Translations under genes and position numbers: made by a program
The notes under the pieces: generated by a model
Database searches by the model: none
Seen by the model: only the letters and a program-made list of their open reading frames with translations
What the model was told of the DNA's origin: nothing
Assembly (NCBI GenBank): GCA_910587155.1
Contig: CAJULA010000002.1
Span: 124,001-188,000 of the forward strand
Length of the DNA: 64,000 bases
DNA from: an uncultured Lachnospiraceae bacterium
Lineage (GTDB): Bacteria > Bacillota > Clostridia > Lachnospirales > Lachnospiraceae
Reading direction: 5' to 3'
In this document: piece after piece, positions 1 through 7,345 of the stretch
Layout: each line of letters begins with the position of its first letter
Position numbering within the stretch: the first letter of the stretch is position 1

Positions 1-1358
1 TGGTTACGCCGGATCTCCCCGGCCTGCAGATAGGCTTCCATGCGGATGGAACGTTCGATCTGCAGATCCATTTTGTGAATCTCTTCCTGCATTGCCCGCA
101 GATTTTCAGGAATCCCCATATGCTTCAGGCGGATAGCCGCCGCCGCTTCATCAATCAGATCAATGGCTTTGTCAGGAAGATTCCTGTCATTGATATAACG
201 GGCCGAAAGCTGCACCGCTGCTTCTATGGCTTCCTTCGTGATCGTCACATCATGGTGCTCCTCATATCTGTCCTTGATCCCTTCCAGAATACGGACGGCC
301 TCCTGCGGGGTGGGTTCTTCCACGGACACCGGCTGAAAACGGCGTTCCAGCGCCGCATCCTTTTCCACATACTTGCGGTACTCTGCAATGGTGGTGGCGC
401 CGATCAGCTGCAGCTCCCCCCTCGCCAGAGAAGGCTTTAATATATTGGAGGCGTCTATGGCGCCCTCCGCACCGCCCGCCCCTATGATCGTATGCATCTC
501 ATCCAGAAAGAGAATAATATTGCCGTTTTCCGTCACCTCCCGGATCACTTTTTTGATCCGTTCCTCAAACTCTCCCCGGTATTTGCTCCCGGCCACCATA
601 CCGGATAAGTCCAGCGTAACGACTCTCTTATCCTTCAGAGTCTCCGGTATCTCGCCTTCGGCAATGTGAATCGCCAGCCCTTCGGCAATCGCGGTCTTAC
701 CCACCCCCGGTTCGCCCACCAGACAGGGATTATTCTTGGTACGGCGGCTCAGTATCTGGATCACTCTGCGTATCTCCGCCTCTCTCCCGATCACCGGATC
801 CAGCCGACCTTCTCTGGCCAGGGCGGTCATATCACGGCTGAACTGATCCAGGGTCTCCGTACTCCCGCTTTTGTCCTTCTTTTTTTTCCCCTTATAGCCC
901 AGGTCTTCTTTGTACAGATTGCCGTCCTGCCCCATTGCCAGAAGCGTATCCACATATAGCTTCTGTATCTGAATACCGATCGTATTCAACAGTCTGACCG
1001 CTACATTGTCTCCCTCTTTCAGAACCGACAACAGGATATGCTCCGTTCCGATCTGCTCACTCTTAAAGCGCTGCGCCTGCAGTGCGGCTTCCTGGAGTAT
1101 CTTCTCTGCGCGCGGCGTAAAACCGTCTCTCTCCTTAACCGGCAGAAAATTCCCCGGGGCAATCAGCTCGTTAATCATGGAGATCAGCCTGCTTTCTTCC
1201 ACGCCGTTATTTAAAAGTACTCTGGCTGCGACGCCCGTCTCTTCCCGGAGCAGTCCCAGAAGGATATGCTCCGTCCCGATATAATTCTGTCTCAGCTCCT
1301 TTGCTGTCTGTTTCGCCAATGAAAGCGCAGTCTGCGCCTTCTTTGTATACTGCGGCAT
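1..1358 (-). CDS. clpC: ATP-dependent Clp protease ATP-binding subunit ClpC (5' part, runs off window)
   Basis: This is the N-terminal ~452 residues of a ClpC-type AAA+ unfoldase, which delivers substrates to ClpP in the cytoplasm. The protein starts MPQYTKKAQTAL and has two Clp-N repeats, each with an IGTEHILL motif, over roughly residues 1-145. The first AAA module follows, with Walker A GEPGVGKTA near residue 213 and Walker B ILFLDEMHT near residue 283. The gene continues past base 1 of the window, so the second AAA module is not seen. The start ATG (1356-1358) overlaps the TGA of the upstream GntR gene as TGATG, so translation is probably coupled. Identification is firm; ClpC rather than ClpA/E rests on the N-terminal sequence and the Gram-positive context. 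Confidence 0.95.
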   Translation of the reverse strand, partial: MPQYTKKAQTALSLAKQTAKELRQNYIGTEHILLGLLREETGVAARVLLNNGVEESRLISMINELIAPGNFLPVKERDGFTPRAEKILQEAALQAQRFKSEQIGTEHILLSVLKEGDNVAVRLLNTIGIQIQKLYVDTLLAMGQDGNLYKEDLGYKGKKKKDKSGSTETLDQFSRDMTALAREGRLDPVIGREAEIRRVIQILSRRTKNNPCLVGEPGVGKTAIAEGLAIHIAEGEIPETLKDKRVVTLDLSGMVAGSKYRGEFEERIKKVIREVTENGNIILFLDEMHTIIGAGGAEGAIDASNILKPSLARGELQLIGATTIAEYRKYVEKDAALERRFQPVSVEEPTPQEAVRILEGIKDRYEEHHDVTITKEAIEAAVQLSARYINDRNLPDKAIDLIDEAAAAIRLKHMGIPENLRAMQEEIHKMDLQIERSIRMEAYLQAGEIRRN

Positions 1359-1735
1359 CATTCCAGTCCTCCATACTCTTCATAGATTTCATCTATAAGA
1401 GCATGCACTTCTTCCCGGGAAATATTCTTGCAGCTTCCCCTGGCCAGAAGTACACGCAGTTCTTTTTTCATATCCCTGATGGCTCCCATGCGATCCATAT
1501 CCAGGGCAATCACGGCCCCTTTTCTTCTGTCCACCTTGACATAGCCTTCCTGTTTGAGGACAGTATATGCCTTATTCACCGTGTGCATGTTGATCCCCAC
1601 ACTCTCCGCAAGCTGACGGACCGAAGGAAGCGCATCACCCTCTTTGAGCCTGGTAGTCGCGATCCCGAGAATAATCTGATTGCGAAGCTGTATATACAGC
1701 GCTTCATCACTGTTAAAATCAAGTTCTATTATCAT
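1358..1735 (-). CDS. GntR family (YtrA-like) transcriptional regulator
   Basis: This 125-residue protein has a GntR-type winged helix at about residues 8-78 (SVRQLAESVGINMHTVNKAY is the recognition region). It has only a short helical tail, as in YtrA-type members that lack a large effector domain. I start it at ATG 1735 because AAGGTG lies 5 bases upstream and the promoter lies just beyond; a longer in-frame extension to 1786 would overlap the promoter. Its stop shares one base with the clpC start, so it likely regulates its own operon including clpC. In many Firmicutes clpC instead follows ctsR-mcsAB; none of those genes is seen here. Its ligand is unknown. Confidence 0.9.
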   Translation of the reverse strand: MIIELDFNSDEALYIQLRNQIILGIATTRLKEGDALPSVRQLAESVGINMHTVNKAYTVLKQEGYVKVDRRKGAVIALDMDRMGAIRDMKKELRVLLARGSCKNISREEVHALIDEIYEEYGGLE

Positions 1736-1745
1736 ATTGTCACCT

Positions 1746-1770
1746 TCTGTTATACAAATATTATAACAGA
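1746..1770. promoter_or_regulatory. Inverted-repeat operator candidate at the GntR-clpC promoter
   Basis: A perfect 9-bp inverted repeat (TCTGTTATA, 7-bp spacer, TATAACAGA) has arms at 1746-1754 and 1762-1770. It overlaps the -10 region of the GntR-clpC promoter. GntR regulators bind dyads of this size, so autoregulation is a reasonable inference, but binding is not shown by the sequence. Confidence 0.6.
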
Positions 1771-1786
1771 GCAAGTAAATTGTCAA
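1758..1786 (-). promoter_or_regulatory. Sigma-A-type promoter for GntR-clpC
   Basis: On the minus strand there is TTGACA (1786-1781) and, 17 bp downstream, TAATAT (1763-1758). The overlapping TATAAT (1765-1760) would give 15-bp spacing. The start codon follows about 23 bases downstream of the -10 box, with a Shine-Dalgarno sequence between. Confidence 0.7.
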
Positions 1787-1795
1787 GTATCCTAA

Positions 1796-1819
1796 GGAAG
1801 CGCTTTCATCAGCGTTTCC
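1796..1819 (-). terminator. Weak hairpin downstream of the SH3b gene
   Basis: GGAAACGCT and AGCGCTTCC can pair around a 6-base loop with one mismatch, between the SH3b gene and the GntR promoter. A second 12-bp palindrome, GTCAGCGCTGAC, sits at 1851-1862. Neither is followed by a T run, so intrinsic termination is uncertain. Confidence 0.25.
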
Positions 1820-1878
1820 CTAAGGCACAAGCAGCCAGCGCCGATCTTCTGTCAGCGCTGACTGTCCGCCCGGATTTG

Positions 1879-3294
1879 TCATTCATCCATATTTAAAAAT
1901 TCAAACTCAAAGTCATCGTCATCCATGTATTCTTCATCATCATCGTACTCTTCGTCATCGTATTCTTCGTCATCATCATATTCTTCGTCGTCATATTCTT
2001 CCTCGTCATACTCCTCTTCCTCCCGGCGGGAAAGAAAATTTCTGGGGCTCCAACGGCGTTTTCCGGCAGGACGCTCTTCTTCCTCTTCTTCGTCGTCATC
2101 ATACGCATCCTCGTCCCCGTCGTCATATTCTTCCTCATCGTATTCCTCGTCGTCCCCATACTCATCGTCGTCGTATTCTTCGTCGTCCTCCTCATACCCG
2201 TCATCATCGTATTCTTCATCATCGTCTTCGTCTTCGTCATCATCACGATATTTTCTGCGGTTTCTGCTGCTCCTGCCGCTCTTTAGACTGCTGCCCGCAT
2301 AGCCGTCCTCCTGATAGCCCCGCAGTTTCACGGCCAGCATAATGCATACGACGATCAATATAAGAAATACAACAGCCACACCGATGACAACAAATTTTCC
2401 GCTGCCTTCCATCAGAGAGGACAGGCCTTTGCCGCTTTCGCCTGACAGATTCAGCTCACGCAGTTTCTCCTTTTCTCCGTCATAAAAATACCACGTCAGA
2501 TTACCGTCGCTGTCCTTTGTCCGCAGCAGATAGTCTCTGTCAGAGCTCCATCCGGCAAGAATATCCGGATCAATCTCCATATCCTCAATGTCCACATCAT
2601 CGGGAATATTTTTGCTGGACACCACATTGACGATCTCCGTACTGCCGCCCGTCTGCTCCGGCACCGGCTGCTCTCCTTCTTCCGGCGCCGCCGGTACTTC
2701 TTCTCCGCCTTCTTCAGGGCTCTCTCCGCCGTCACCTCTCACAAGCGAACTCTCATCAAACAGATCGGCACGGATATAGCCGCTCTGACCGCCCGCATCC
2801 ACCTGATACCATGTACTGCCGTCATCTCCCAGAGATTCTCCGGTGATTGTCACCGTGGAGCCTGCCTCCGCACTGGTCACTTTTCCCGCCGAAGTCGATG
2901 GCCCCTGACGCACTGTCGCCGAACTGCCCCCGATCGTACCGGCCGTAATATCGGTCTGTGCCACGCTGCCGGAAGCCTCACTGCCTTCCGCACTTTCTGT
3001 CAGGTCGGAACGAATATAACCGGTCTGGCCGCCCACTTCCACCTGGTACCATGTGTTACCGTCTGCCCCCTGCGTTTCGCCCAGCACGGTAAGCGTCGTC
3101 CCCTGCGGGGCACTTCCGACCTGTGAACTGCTCGTATTCGCCTCGCTCCTTACTTTTGCATCCGTGATCGTCCGCACGTCGGCCGCATGGCTGACCGCTG
3201 CATTTCCGCCAAAGAACAGCACACAAAACATAAGGGCCAGCCCCGCCAGTCTGTGGATACTCTTTCTTCCTGCTTTTTCCGCTGTTATATGCAT
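1879..3294 (-). CDS. SH3b-domain membrane protein with acidic low-complexity tail
   Basis: This 471-residue protein has a signal-peptide-like N-terminus (hydrophobic stretch 16-34, AVSHAA near 33-38). Two bacterial SH3 (SH3b) repeats lie at about 40-98 and 116-178, each ending in a GYIR.DL motif. A Glu/Pro-rich linker (about 184-215) leads to one transmembrane helix at 301-323 and then a tail from 351 to the end made almost only of Asp, Glu and Tyr. A short basic island interrupts the tail at 409-424. Expected topology: SH3b domains outside, possibly touching cell wall, and the tail in the cytoplasm. It follows the zinc-ribbon gene by 17 bp at the end of the pur operon. Function is not known to me; the tail is not an assembly repeat, since its codons vary. 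Confidence 0.85.
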   Translation of the reverse strand: MHITAEKAGRKSIHRLAGLALMFCVLFFGGNAAVSHAADVRTITDAKVRSEANTSSSQVGSAPQGTTLTVLGETQGADGNTWYQVEVGGQTGYIRSDLTESAEGSEASGSVAQTDITAGTIGGSSATVRQGPSTSAGKVTSAEAGSTVTITGESLGDDGSTWYQVDAGGQSGYIRADLFDESSLVRGDGGESPEEGGEEVPAAPEEGEQPVPEQTGGSTEIVNVVSSKNIPDDVDIEDMEIDPDILAGWSSDRDYLLRTKDSDGNLTWYFYDGEKEKLRELNLSGESGKGLSSLMEGSGKFVVIGVAVVFLILIVVCIMLAVKLRGYQEDGYAGSSLKSGRSSRNRRKYRDDDEDEDDDEEYDDDGYEEDDEEYDDDEYGDDEEYDEEEYDDGDEDAYDDDEEEEEERPAGKRRWSPRNFLSRREEEEYDEEEYDDEEYDDDEEYDDEEYDDDEEYMDDDDFEFEFLNMDE

Positions 3295-3311
3295 TTTCCT
3301 TTTATCCTTCC

Positions 3312-3761
3312 TTAATAGGTGCGTTTGAAGCGCTTTGCACCCTCTTCCTCTTCCATGGCTTTGCCAAAGCCCTGCATCTTACTCTGACGGCGCTGGTCTT
3401 CTTCCATACGCCGATGATAATCCATTTCACATTTGGGGCACAGTCTGCCGCCCCGGATGCTGGCGCCGCACACCTCGCACCGCAGAAACGCCACCGAATC
3501 CTGCGTAATCTCCAATTTATTGTCTTTGAGCATCTGGCGGATCGACTTCTGACTCACACCGGTCTCTATTGACACCTGCGCGGTTGTGGCACCCCTGTGT
3601 TTTTCCACATAGAGACGGACTTTCCCATAATCATCGTATTCCACGTTTTTGCAGTCCTCGCACCGGTACTCGCCCACCCCTTTAAAGATCATGATCCCCC
3701 CGCACTTTTCACAGATAAGAGGGCGGTTATAAATGTCGTTTTCATTGAAACGCCTTTCCAT
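3312..3761 (-). CDS. Zinc-ribbon / helix-turn-helix protein (YvyF-like)
   Basis: This 149-residue protein has two four-cysteine zinc ribbons, C17-x2-C20...C34-x2-C37 and C95-x2-C98...C108-x2-C111, flanking a short helix-turn-helix-like segment (about 57-82). The C-terminus is charged. The layout resembles the flagellar-operon YvyF family, but the match is only by architecture. I chose ATG 3761 because GGAGG lies 8 bases upstream; a TTG at 3776 is in frame but would precede that site. It lies 24 bp after purD. A role in nucleic-acid binding is plausible but not shown. Confidence 0.8.
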   Translation of the reverse strand: MERRFNENDIYNRPLICEKCGGIMIFKGVGEYRCEDCKNVEYDDYGKVRLYVEKHRGATTAQVSIETGVSQKSIRQMLKDNKLEITQDSVAFLRCEVCGASIRGGRLCPKCEMDYHRRMEEDQRRQSKMQGFGKAMEEEEGAKRFKRTY

Positions 3762-3785
3762 ACGCCATACCTCCAATCGTTTGAT

Positions 3786-5063
3786 TTATACTTCCGCCTC
3801 GTCTATGGCTTTCCCTATATCATGACGCATATACTTCTTTTCAAACGAAACCCATGACGCGGCTTCATATGCCTGCGCACGGGCCGTTCTCAGATCGCTG
3901 CCAAGGGCGGTGATGCCAAGTACGCGGCCGCCGTTTGTCACAATCTTTCCATCCTGCTGCTTCGTCCCCGCATGGAAACAAAAGACATCATCCCGCCCGT
4001 TAAAATGTTCCAGTCCGCTGATCGGGAATCCTTTCCCATAGGAAACAGGATACCCGCCGGAAGCAAGAACCACACACACTGCCGCGTTCTCTTCAAAGAC
4101 AAGCTCTATCTCATCCAGCCTGCCGTCAATACAGGCTTCCATTACTTCCACAATATCACTCTTCATACGCGGCAGCACCACCTGCGCTTCCGGATCTCCA
4201 AACCTGGCGTTGTACTCCAGTACCCGGGGACCGTTCTCCGTGAGCATCAGGCCGAAAAAGATAATCCCCTGAAAGGGTCTGCCCTCTGCCGCCATGGCAT
4301 CCACCGTCGCCTGATAAATATATTTTCTGCAGAAATCATCTACTTCCCGTGTATAAAAAGGGCTGGGGGAAAAGGTCCCCATACCGCCCGTATTCAGACC
4401 TGTATCCCCGTCACCTGCCCGTTTATGATCCTGGGCGGATGTCATGGTCCTGATTGTCCTGCCATCCACAAAGGAAAGCACCGAAACCTCACGGCCTGTC
4501 AGAAACTCTTCCACTACCAGTCTGTTGCCTGCATCGCCAAACTGTTTTTCTTCCATGATGGTCTTCACGCCGGCGCGGGCCTCTTCCCGCGTATGGCAGA
4601 TCAGCACACCCTTGCCCAGCGCCAGCCCGTCTGCCTTCAGCACAACCGGCATGGAGGCTGTCTCCAGATACGCCAGAGCCGCCTGCGGCGTATCAAAATT
4701 TTCATAGGCAGCCGTGGGAATCTTATATTTTTTCATCAGATCTTTGGAAAACGCCTTACTGCCTTCCAGAATCGCAGCATTTTTCCGCGGGCCGAACACA
4801 CGCAGTCCTGCCGCTTCCAGTACGTCGGTAAGCCCTCCCACCAGAGGGTCATCCATACCGACAATGACCAGGCCGATCTCCTTCTCCCTGGCAAACGCCG
4901 CCAGCGCGTCAAATTCCATCACCCCGATCGGCACACACTCCGCAATCTGCGCGATGCCCGCATTTCCGGGCGCACAATATATCTTTTCCACTTTCCGGCT
5001 TTTTGCCACACTGACAGCGATCGCATGTTCCCTGCCGCCGCCGCCTACAATCAGAACCTTCAT
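3786..5063 (-). CDS. purD: Phosphoribosylamine--glycine ligase (GAR synthetase)
   Basis: PurD joins glycine to phosphoribosylamine using ATP in step two of purine synthesis. The 425-residue length is normal. The N-terminus MKVLIVGGGGREHA is the family hallmark, and the ATP-grasp region contains KADGLALGKGV and, further on, EYNARFGDPEAQ. I start at ATG 5063, which has GGAGGAGAGC directly before it, rather than at an upstream in-frame ATG 24 bases earlier that lacks such a site. It is the fourth purine gene of the operon, 39 bp after purN, and continues into the zinc-ribbon gene. Confidence 0.97.
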   Translation of the reverse strand: MKVLIVGGGGREHAIAVSVAKSRKVEKIYCAPGNAGIAQIAECVPIGVMEFDALAAFAREKEIGLVIVGMDDPLVGGLTDVLEAAGLRVFGPRKNAAILEGSKAFSKDLMKKYKIPTAAYENFDTPQAALAYLETASMPVVLKADGLALGKGVLICHTREEARAGVKTIMEEKQFGDAGNRLVVEEFLTGREVSVLSFVDGRTIRTMTSAQDHKRAGDGDTGLNTGGMGTFSPSPFYTREVDDFCRKYIYQATVDAMAAEGRPFQGIIFFGLMLTENGPRVLEYNARFGDPEAQVVLPRMKSDIVEVMEACIDGRLDEIELVFEENAAVCVVLASGGYPVSYGKGFPISGLEHFNGRDDVFCFHAGTKQQDGKIVTNGGRVLGITALGSDLRTARAQAYEAASWVSFEKKYMRHDIGKAIDEAEV

Positions 5064-5102
5064 GCTCTCCTCCTGTGCATCGCTCAAGCTAAAACACTCT
5101 GC

Positions 5103-5747
5103 CTACTGTTTCATCATCTCCGGACCGGCAATCTCTGCCCTGCCGTCTTTCACCGTTATCATCCCGCGGGCAAACAGATCCACTGCCCTGGGCAGAAGTG
5201 TCCACTCGGCCTCTTCCATCACCCGCCGCTGCAAAGTCTCCGGTGTATCCCCCTGTCTTACTTCCACAGCCTTCTGCAGTAATATCGGCCCGGTATCCGT
5301 CCCTTCATCTACAAAATGAACGGTAGCGCCGGTAATCCTTACCCCGCGCTCCAGTGCCTTTTCATGCACCTTCAGTCCATAACAGCCCTTGCCGCAGAAA
5401 GAGGGGATCAGGGAAGGATGGATATTGAGAATCCTGTTTCTGTATTTATGTATGATCTGCTCCGGTATGACCACCAAAAAACCGGCCAGCACAATCAGAT
5501 CCGGCGCTGCCTCTTCCACACTCCGCAAAAAAGCCTGGTGAAAAGTTTCCCTGTCCGGAAAATCGCCCGGAGAAACACATACCCCTTCTATCCCATGTTT
5601 CCGGGCCCGTGTCAGCGCATACGCATTTTTATTGTTGCTGATGACGCGCACGATCTTTGTCTCCCTGATCAGGCCGCTCTCCACACCGTCTATCAATGCC
5701 TGCAGGTTCGTCCCTCCGCCGGACACACACACAAGCACGCTCAGCAT
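5103..5747 (-). CDS. purN: Phosphoribosylglycinamide formyltransferase
   Basis: PurN transfers a formyl group from 10-formyl-tetrahydrofolate to GAR. The 214-residue protein starts MLSVLVCVSGGGTNLQALID, carrying the phosphate-binding SGGGTNLQ loop. It has the catalytic ILNIHPSLIPSF segment (Asn108, His110) and HFVDEGTDTGP, which supplies the conserved Asp. Its start overlaps the end of purM by 7 bases, so the two are probably translationally coupled. Length and motifs are normal for the family. Confidence 0.97.
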   Translation of the reverse strand: MLSVLVCVSGGGTNLQALIDGVESGLIRETKIVRVISNNKNAYALTRARKHGIEGVCVSPGDFPDRETFHQAFLRSVEEAAPDLIVLAGFLVVIPEQIIHKYRNRILNIHPSLIPSFCGKGCYGLKVHEKALERGVRITGATVHFVDEGTDTGPILLQKAVEVRQGDTPETLQRRVMEEAEWTLLPRAVDLFARGMITVKDGRAEIAGPEMMKQ

Positions 5748-6766
5748 ACCGTAACTCCCTTTTCCCCGGCCTCTGTCCGGCCCACAAGATACGGCGTCTC
5801 TCCCGCATCCTGCAGCGCCGCCATCGTCCGCTGTACATCTGCCCGGTCGACGGCAATCATCATGCCGATCCCCATATTATAAGTACGATACATCATTTCT
5901 TCTTCAATTCCGCCTTCCTTCTGCAGAAGCCGGAAAATGGCCGGTACGGGATAGCTTTCTTTTTCTACAACAGCCCGCATGCCCTCGGGCAGCATCCGGG
6001 GGATATTTTCATAGAAACCGCCGCCTGTAATATGACTGCACCCTTTGATGCGGATTCCCGCTTCTTTGACACTGCGCATCGCCCTGACATAGATTTTTGT
6101 AGGCGCCAGCAGCGCTTCCCCCAGTGTCCCGCCAAGTTCGTCGTAATAGGTATCAAGGCTTTCTTTCGTCATGGTAAATATTTTCCGCACCAGGGAAAAC
6201 CCATTGCTGTGCACGCCGCTGGAAGCCAGACCGATCAAAACATCGCCGGCCGCGATCTCTCTGCCGGTGATCAGATCTTTCTCATCCGCCACGCCTACGG
6301 CAAATCCGGCCAGATCATATTCATCCAGTGGGTAAAAACCCGGCATCTCTGCCGTTTCACCGCCGATCAGTGCCGCCCCCGCCTGCCTGCATCCCTCGGC
6401 CACACCCTTTACAATATCCGCAATTTTTTCCGGATAATTCTTACCACAGGCAATATAATCCAGAAAGAACAGTGGTTCTCCGCCTGCACAGGCGATATCA
6501 TTCACACACATGGCCACACAGTCAATCCCCACCGTATCATGCCGCTCCATCAGAAAGGCCAGCTTCAGCTTGGTCCCTACGCCATCCGTACCGGAAACCA
6601 GCACGGGATGCTCCATATCCTTGAAGGCTTTCATCGAAAAGAGTCCCGAAAACCCTCCCAGACCGCCCATCACCTCAGGACGCATCGTCTTTTTTACATG
6701 CTGTTTCAAAAGTTCCACGGAGGTATATCCTGCCTCGATATCAACTCCTGCACTCTTATAATCCAT
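5741..6766 (-). CDS. purM: Phosphoribosylformylglycinamidine cyclo-ligase (AIR synthetase)
   Basis: PurM closes the imidazole ring to form AIR in an ATP-dependent step. The 341-residue protein begins MDYKSAGVDIEAGYTSVELL and contains the typical VSGTDGVGTKLKLA, CVNDI and GGETAEMPGFY motifs. ATG 6766 is preceded by AAGGAGAAAACGC. A longer in-frame reading upstream enters purE and is not needed. It overlaps purE by 11 bases and purN by 7, so the operon is tightly packed. Confidence 0.97.
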   Translation of the reverse strand: MDYKSAGVDIEAGYTSVELLKQHVKKTMRPEVMGGLGGFSGLFSMKAFKDMEHPVLVSGTDGVGTKLKLAFLMERHDTVGIDCVAMCVNDIACAGGEPLFFLDYIACGKNYPEKIADIVKGVAEGCRQAGAALIGGETAEMPGFYPLDEYDLAGFAVGVADEKDLITGREIAAGDVLIGLASSGVHSNGFSLVRKIFTMTKESLDTYYDELGGTLGEALLAPTKIYVRAMRSVKEAGIRIKGCSHITGGGFYENIPRMLPEGMRAVVEKESYPVPAIFRLLQKEGGIEEEMMYRTYNMGIGMMIAVDRADVQRTMAALQDAGETPYLVGRTEAGEKGVTVC

Positions 6767-7283
6767 GCGTTTTCTCCTTATCCTGGTAGTTTTGATAGCC
6801 GCATTCCTGCAGACGTGCGTCTTTTTTTTCCACATTCTCTTTCATCTTTGTCGTATATTCCTGCAGGCGCCCAAGCAGTTCCGCATCCGATACGGCAAGG
6901 ATGCGGGCCGCCAGAAGGCCTGCATTGACACCGCCGCCGATCGCCACCGTGGCTACGGGTATCCCGGAAGGCATCTGCACGATGGAATACAGGGAATCCC
7001 TGCCGCCAAGAGAAGAGGTGTGCATGGGAATTCCAATCACCGGCATGGGAAAAATCGCCGCGCACATGCCCGGCAGATGGGCCGCCATGCCTGCACCTGC
7101 AATGACTACCTTCACGCCCCGTCCCTGCGCCGTCCTGGCATATTCGAAAAACAGATCGGGCTCCCTGTGCGCGGAAATGATCCGCATCTCATAGGAAACC
7201 CCCAGCTCATCCAGAACGCCGGCGGCCTTTGCCATAACCGGCAGATCGGAATCACTGCCCATTACAATTGATACCTGTGCCAT
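6756..7283 (-). CDS. purE: N5-carboxyaminoimidazole ribonucleotide mutase
   Basis: PurE (class I) moves the carboxyl group of N5-CAIR to give CAIR. The 175-residue protein has the N-terminal GSDSDLPVM motif, SAHREPD near residue 40 and a later GMAAHLPG loop. A strong AAAGGAG site lies 10 bases before ATG 7283. It is the first gene after the promoter at 7312-7340, so it heads the unit purE-purM-purN-purD plus two unrelated genes. Class I PurE normally needs PurK, which is not in the window. Confidence 0.96.
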   Translation of the reverse strand: MAQVSIVMGSDSDLPVMAKAAGVLDELGVSYEMRIISAHREPDLFFEYARTAQGRGVKVVIAGAGMAAHLPGMCAAIFPMPVIGIPMHTSSLGGRDSLYSIVQMPSGIPVATVAIGGGVNAGLLAARILAVSDAELLGRLQEYTTKMKENVEKKDARLQECGYQNYQDKEKTHGL

Positions 7284-7300
7284 ATCTTATTCTCCTTTTC

Positions 7301-7340
7301 CTCATAACTATATTTTATTATGAGAGTCCTTTATCGTCAA
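7301..7340 (-). promoter_or_regulatory. pur promoter with overlapping inverted repeat
   Basis: TTGACG (7340-7335) and TAAAAT (7317-7312) are separated by 17 bp, upstream of purE. A perfect 7-bp inverted repeat, CTCATAA...TTATGAG (arms 7318-7324 and 7301-7307, 10-bp spacer), covers the -10 box, so a repressor bound there would block transcription. I see no purine riboswitch fold in this short leader. Confidence 0.65.
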
Positions 7341-7345
7341 TAGTT

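Noticed and set aside
1893..2302. Met/Lys/Thr-rich and Ser-rich frames and an apparent tandem repeat in this stretch
   Set aside because: They are other-frame readings of the Asp/Glu/Tyr tail of the SH3b protein. The underlying GAN-GAN-TAT pattern is coding, not a CRISPR or satellite array.
3972..5282. A 436-codon open frame on the plus strand across purD and purN
   Set aside because: It is antisense to well-identified genes, has no ribosome site and encodes no family-like sequence. Its length comes from the high GC content and codon bias of purD.
5696..6928. A 410-codon open frame on the plus strand across purM
   Set aside because: Antisense to purM with all purM motifs intact; composition-driven shadow.
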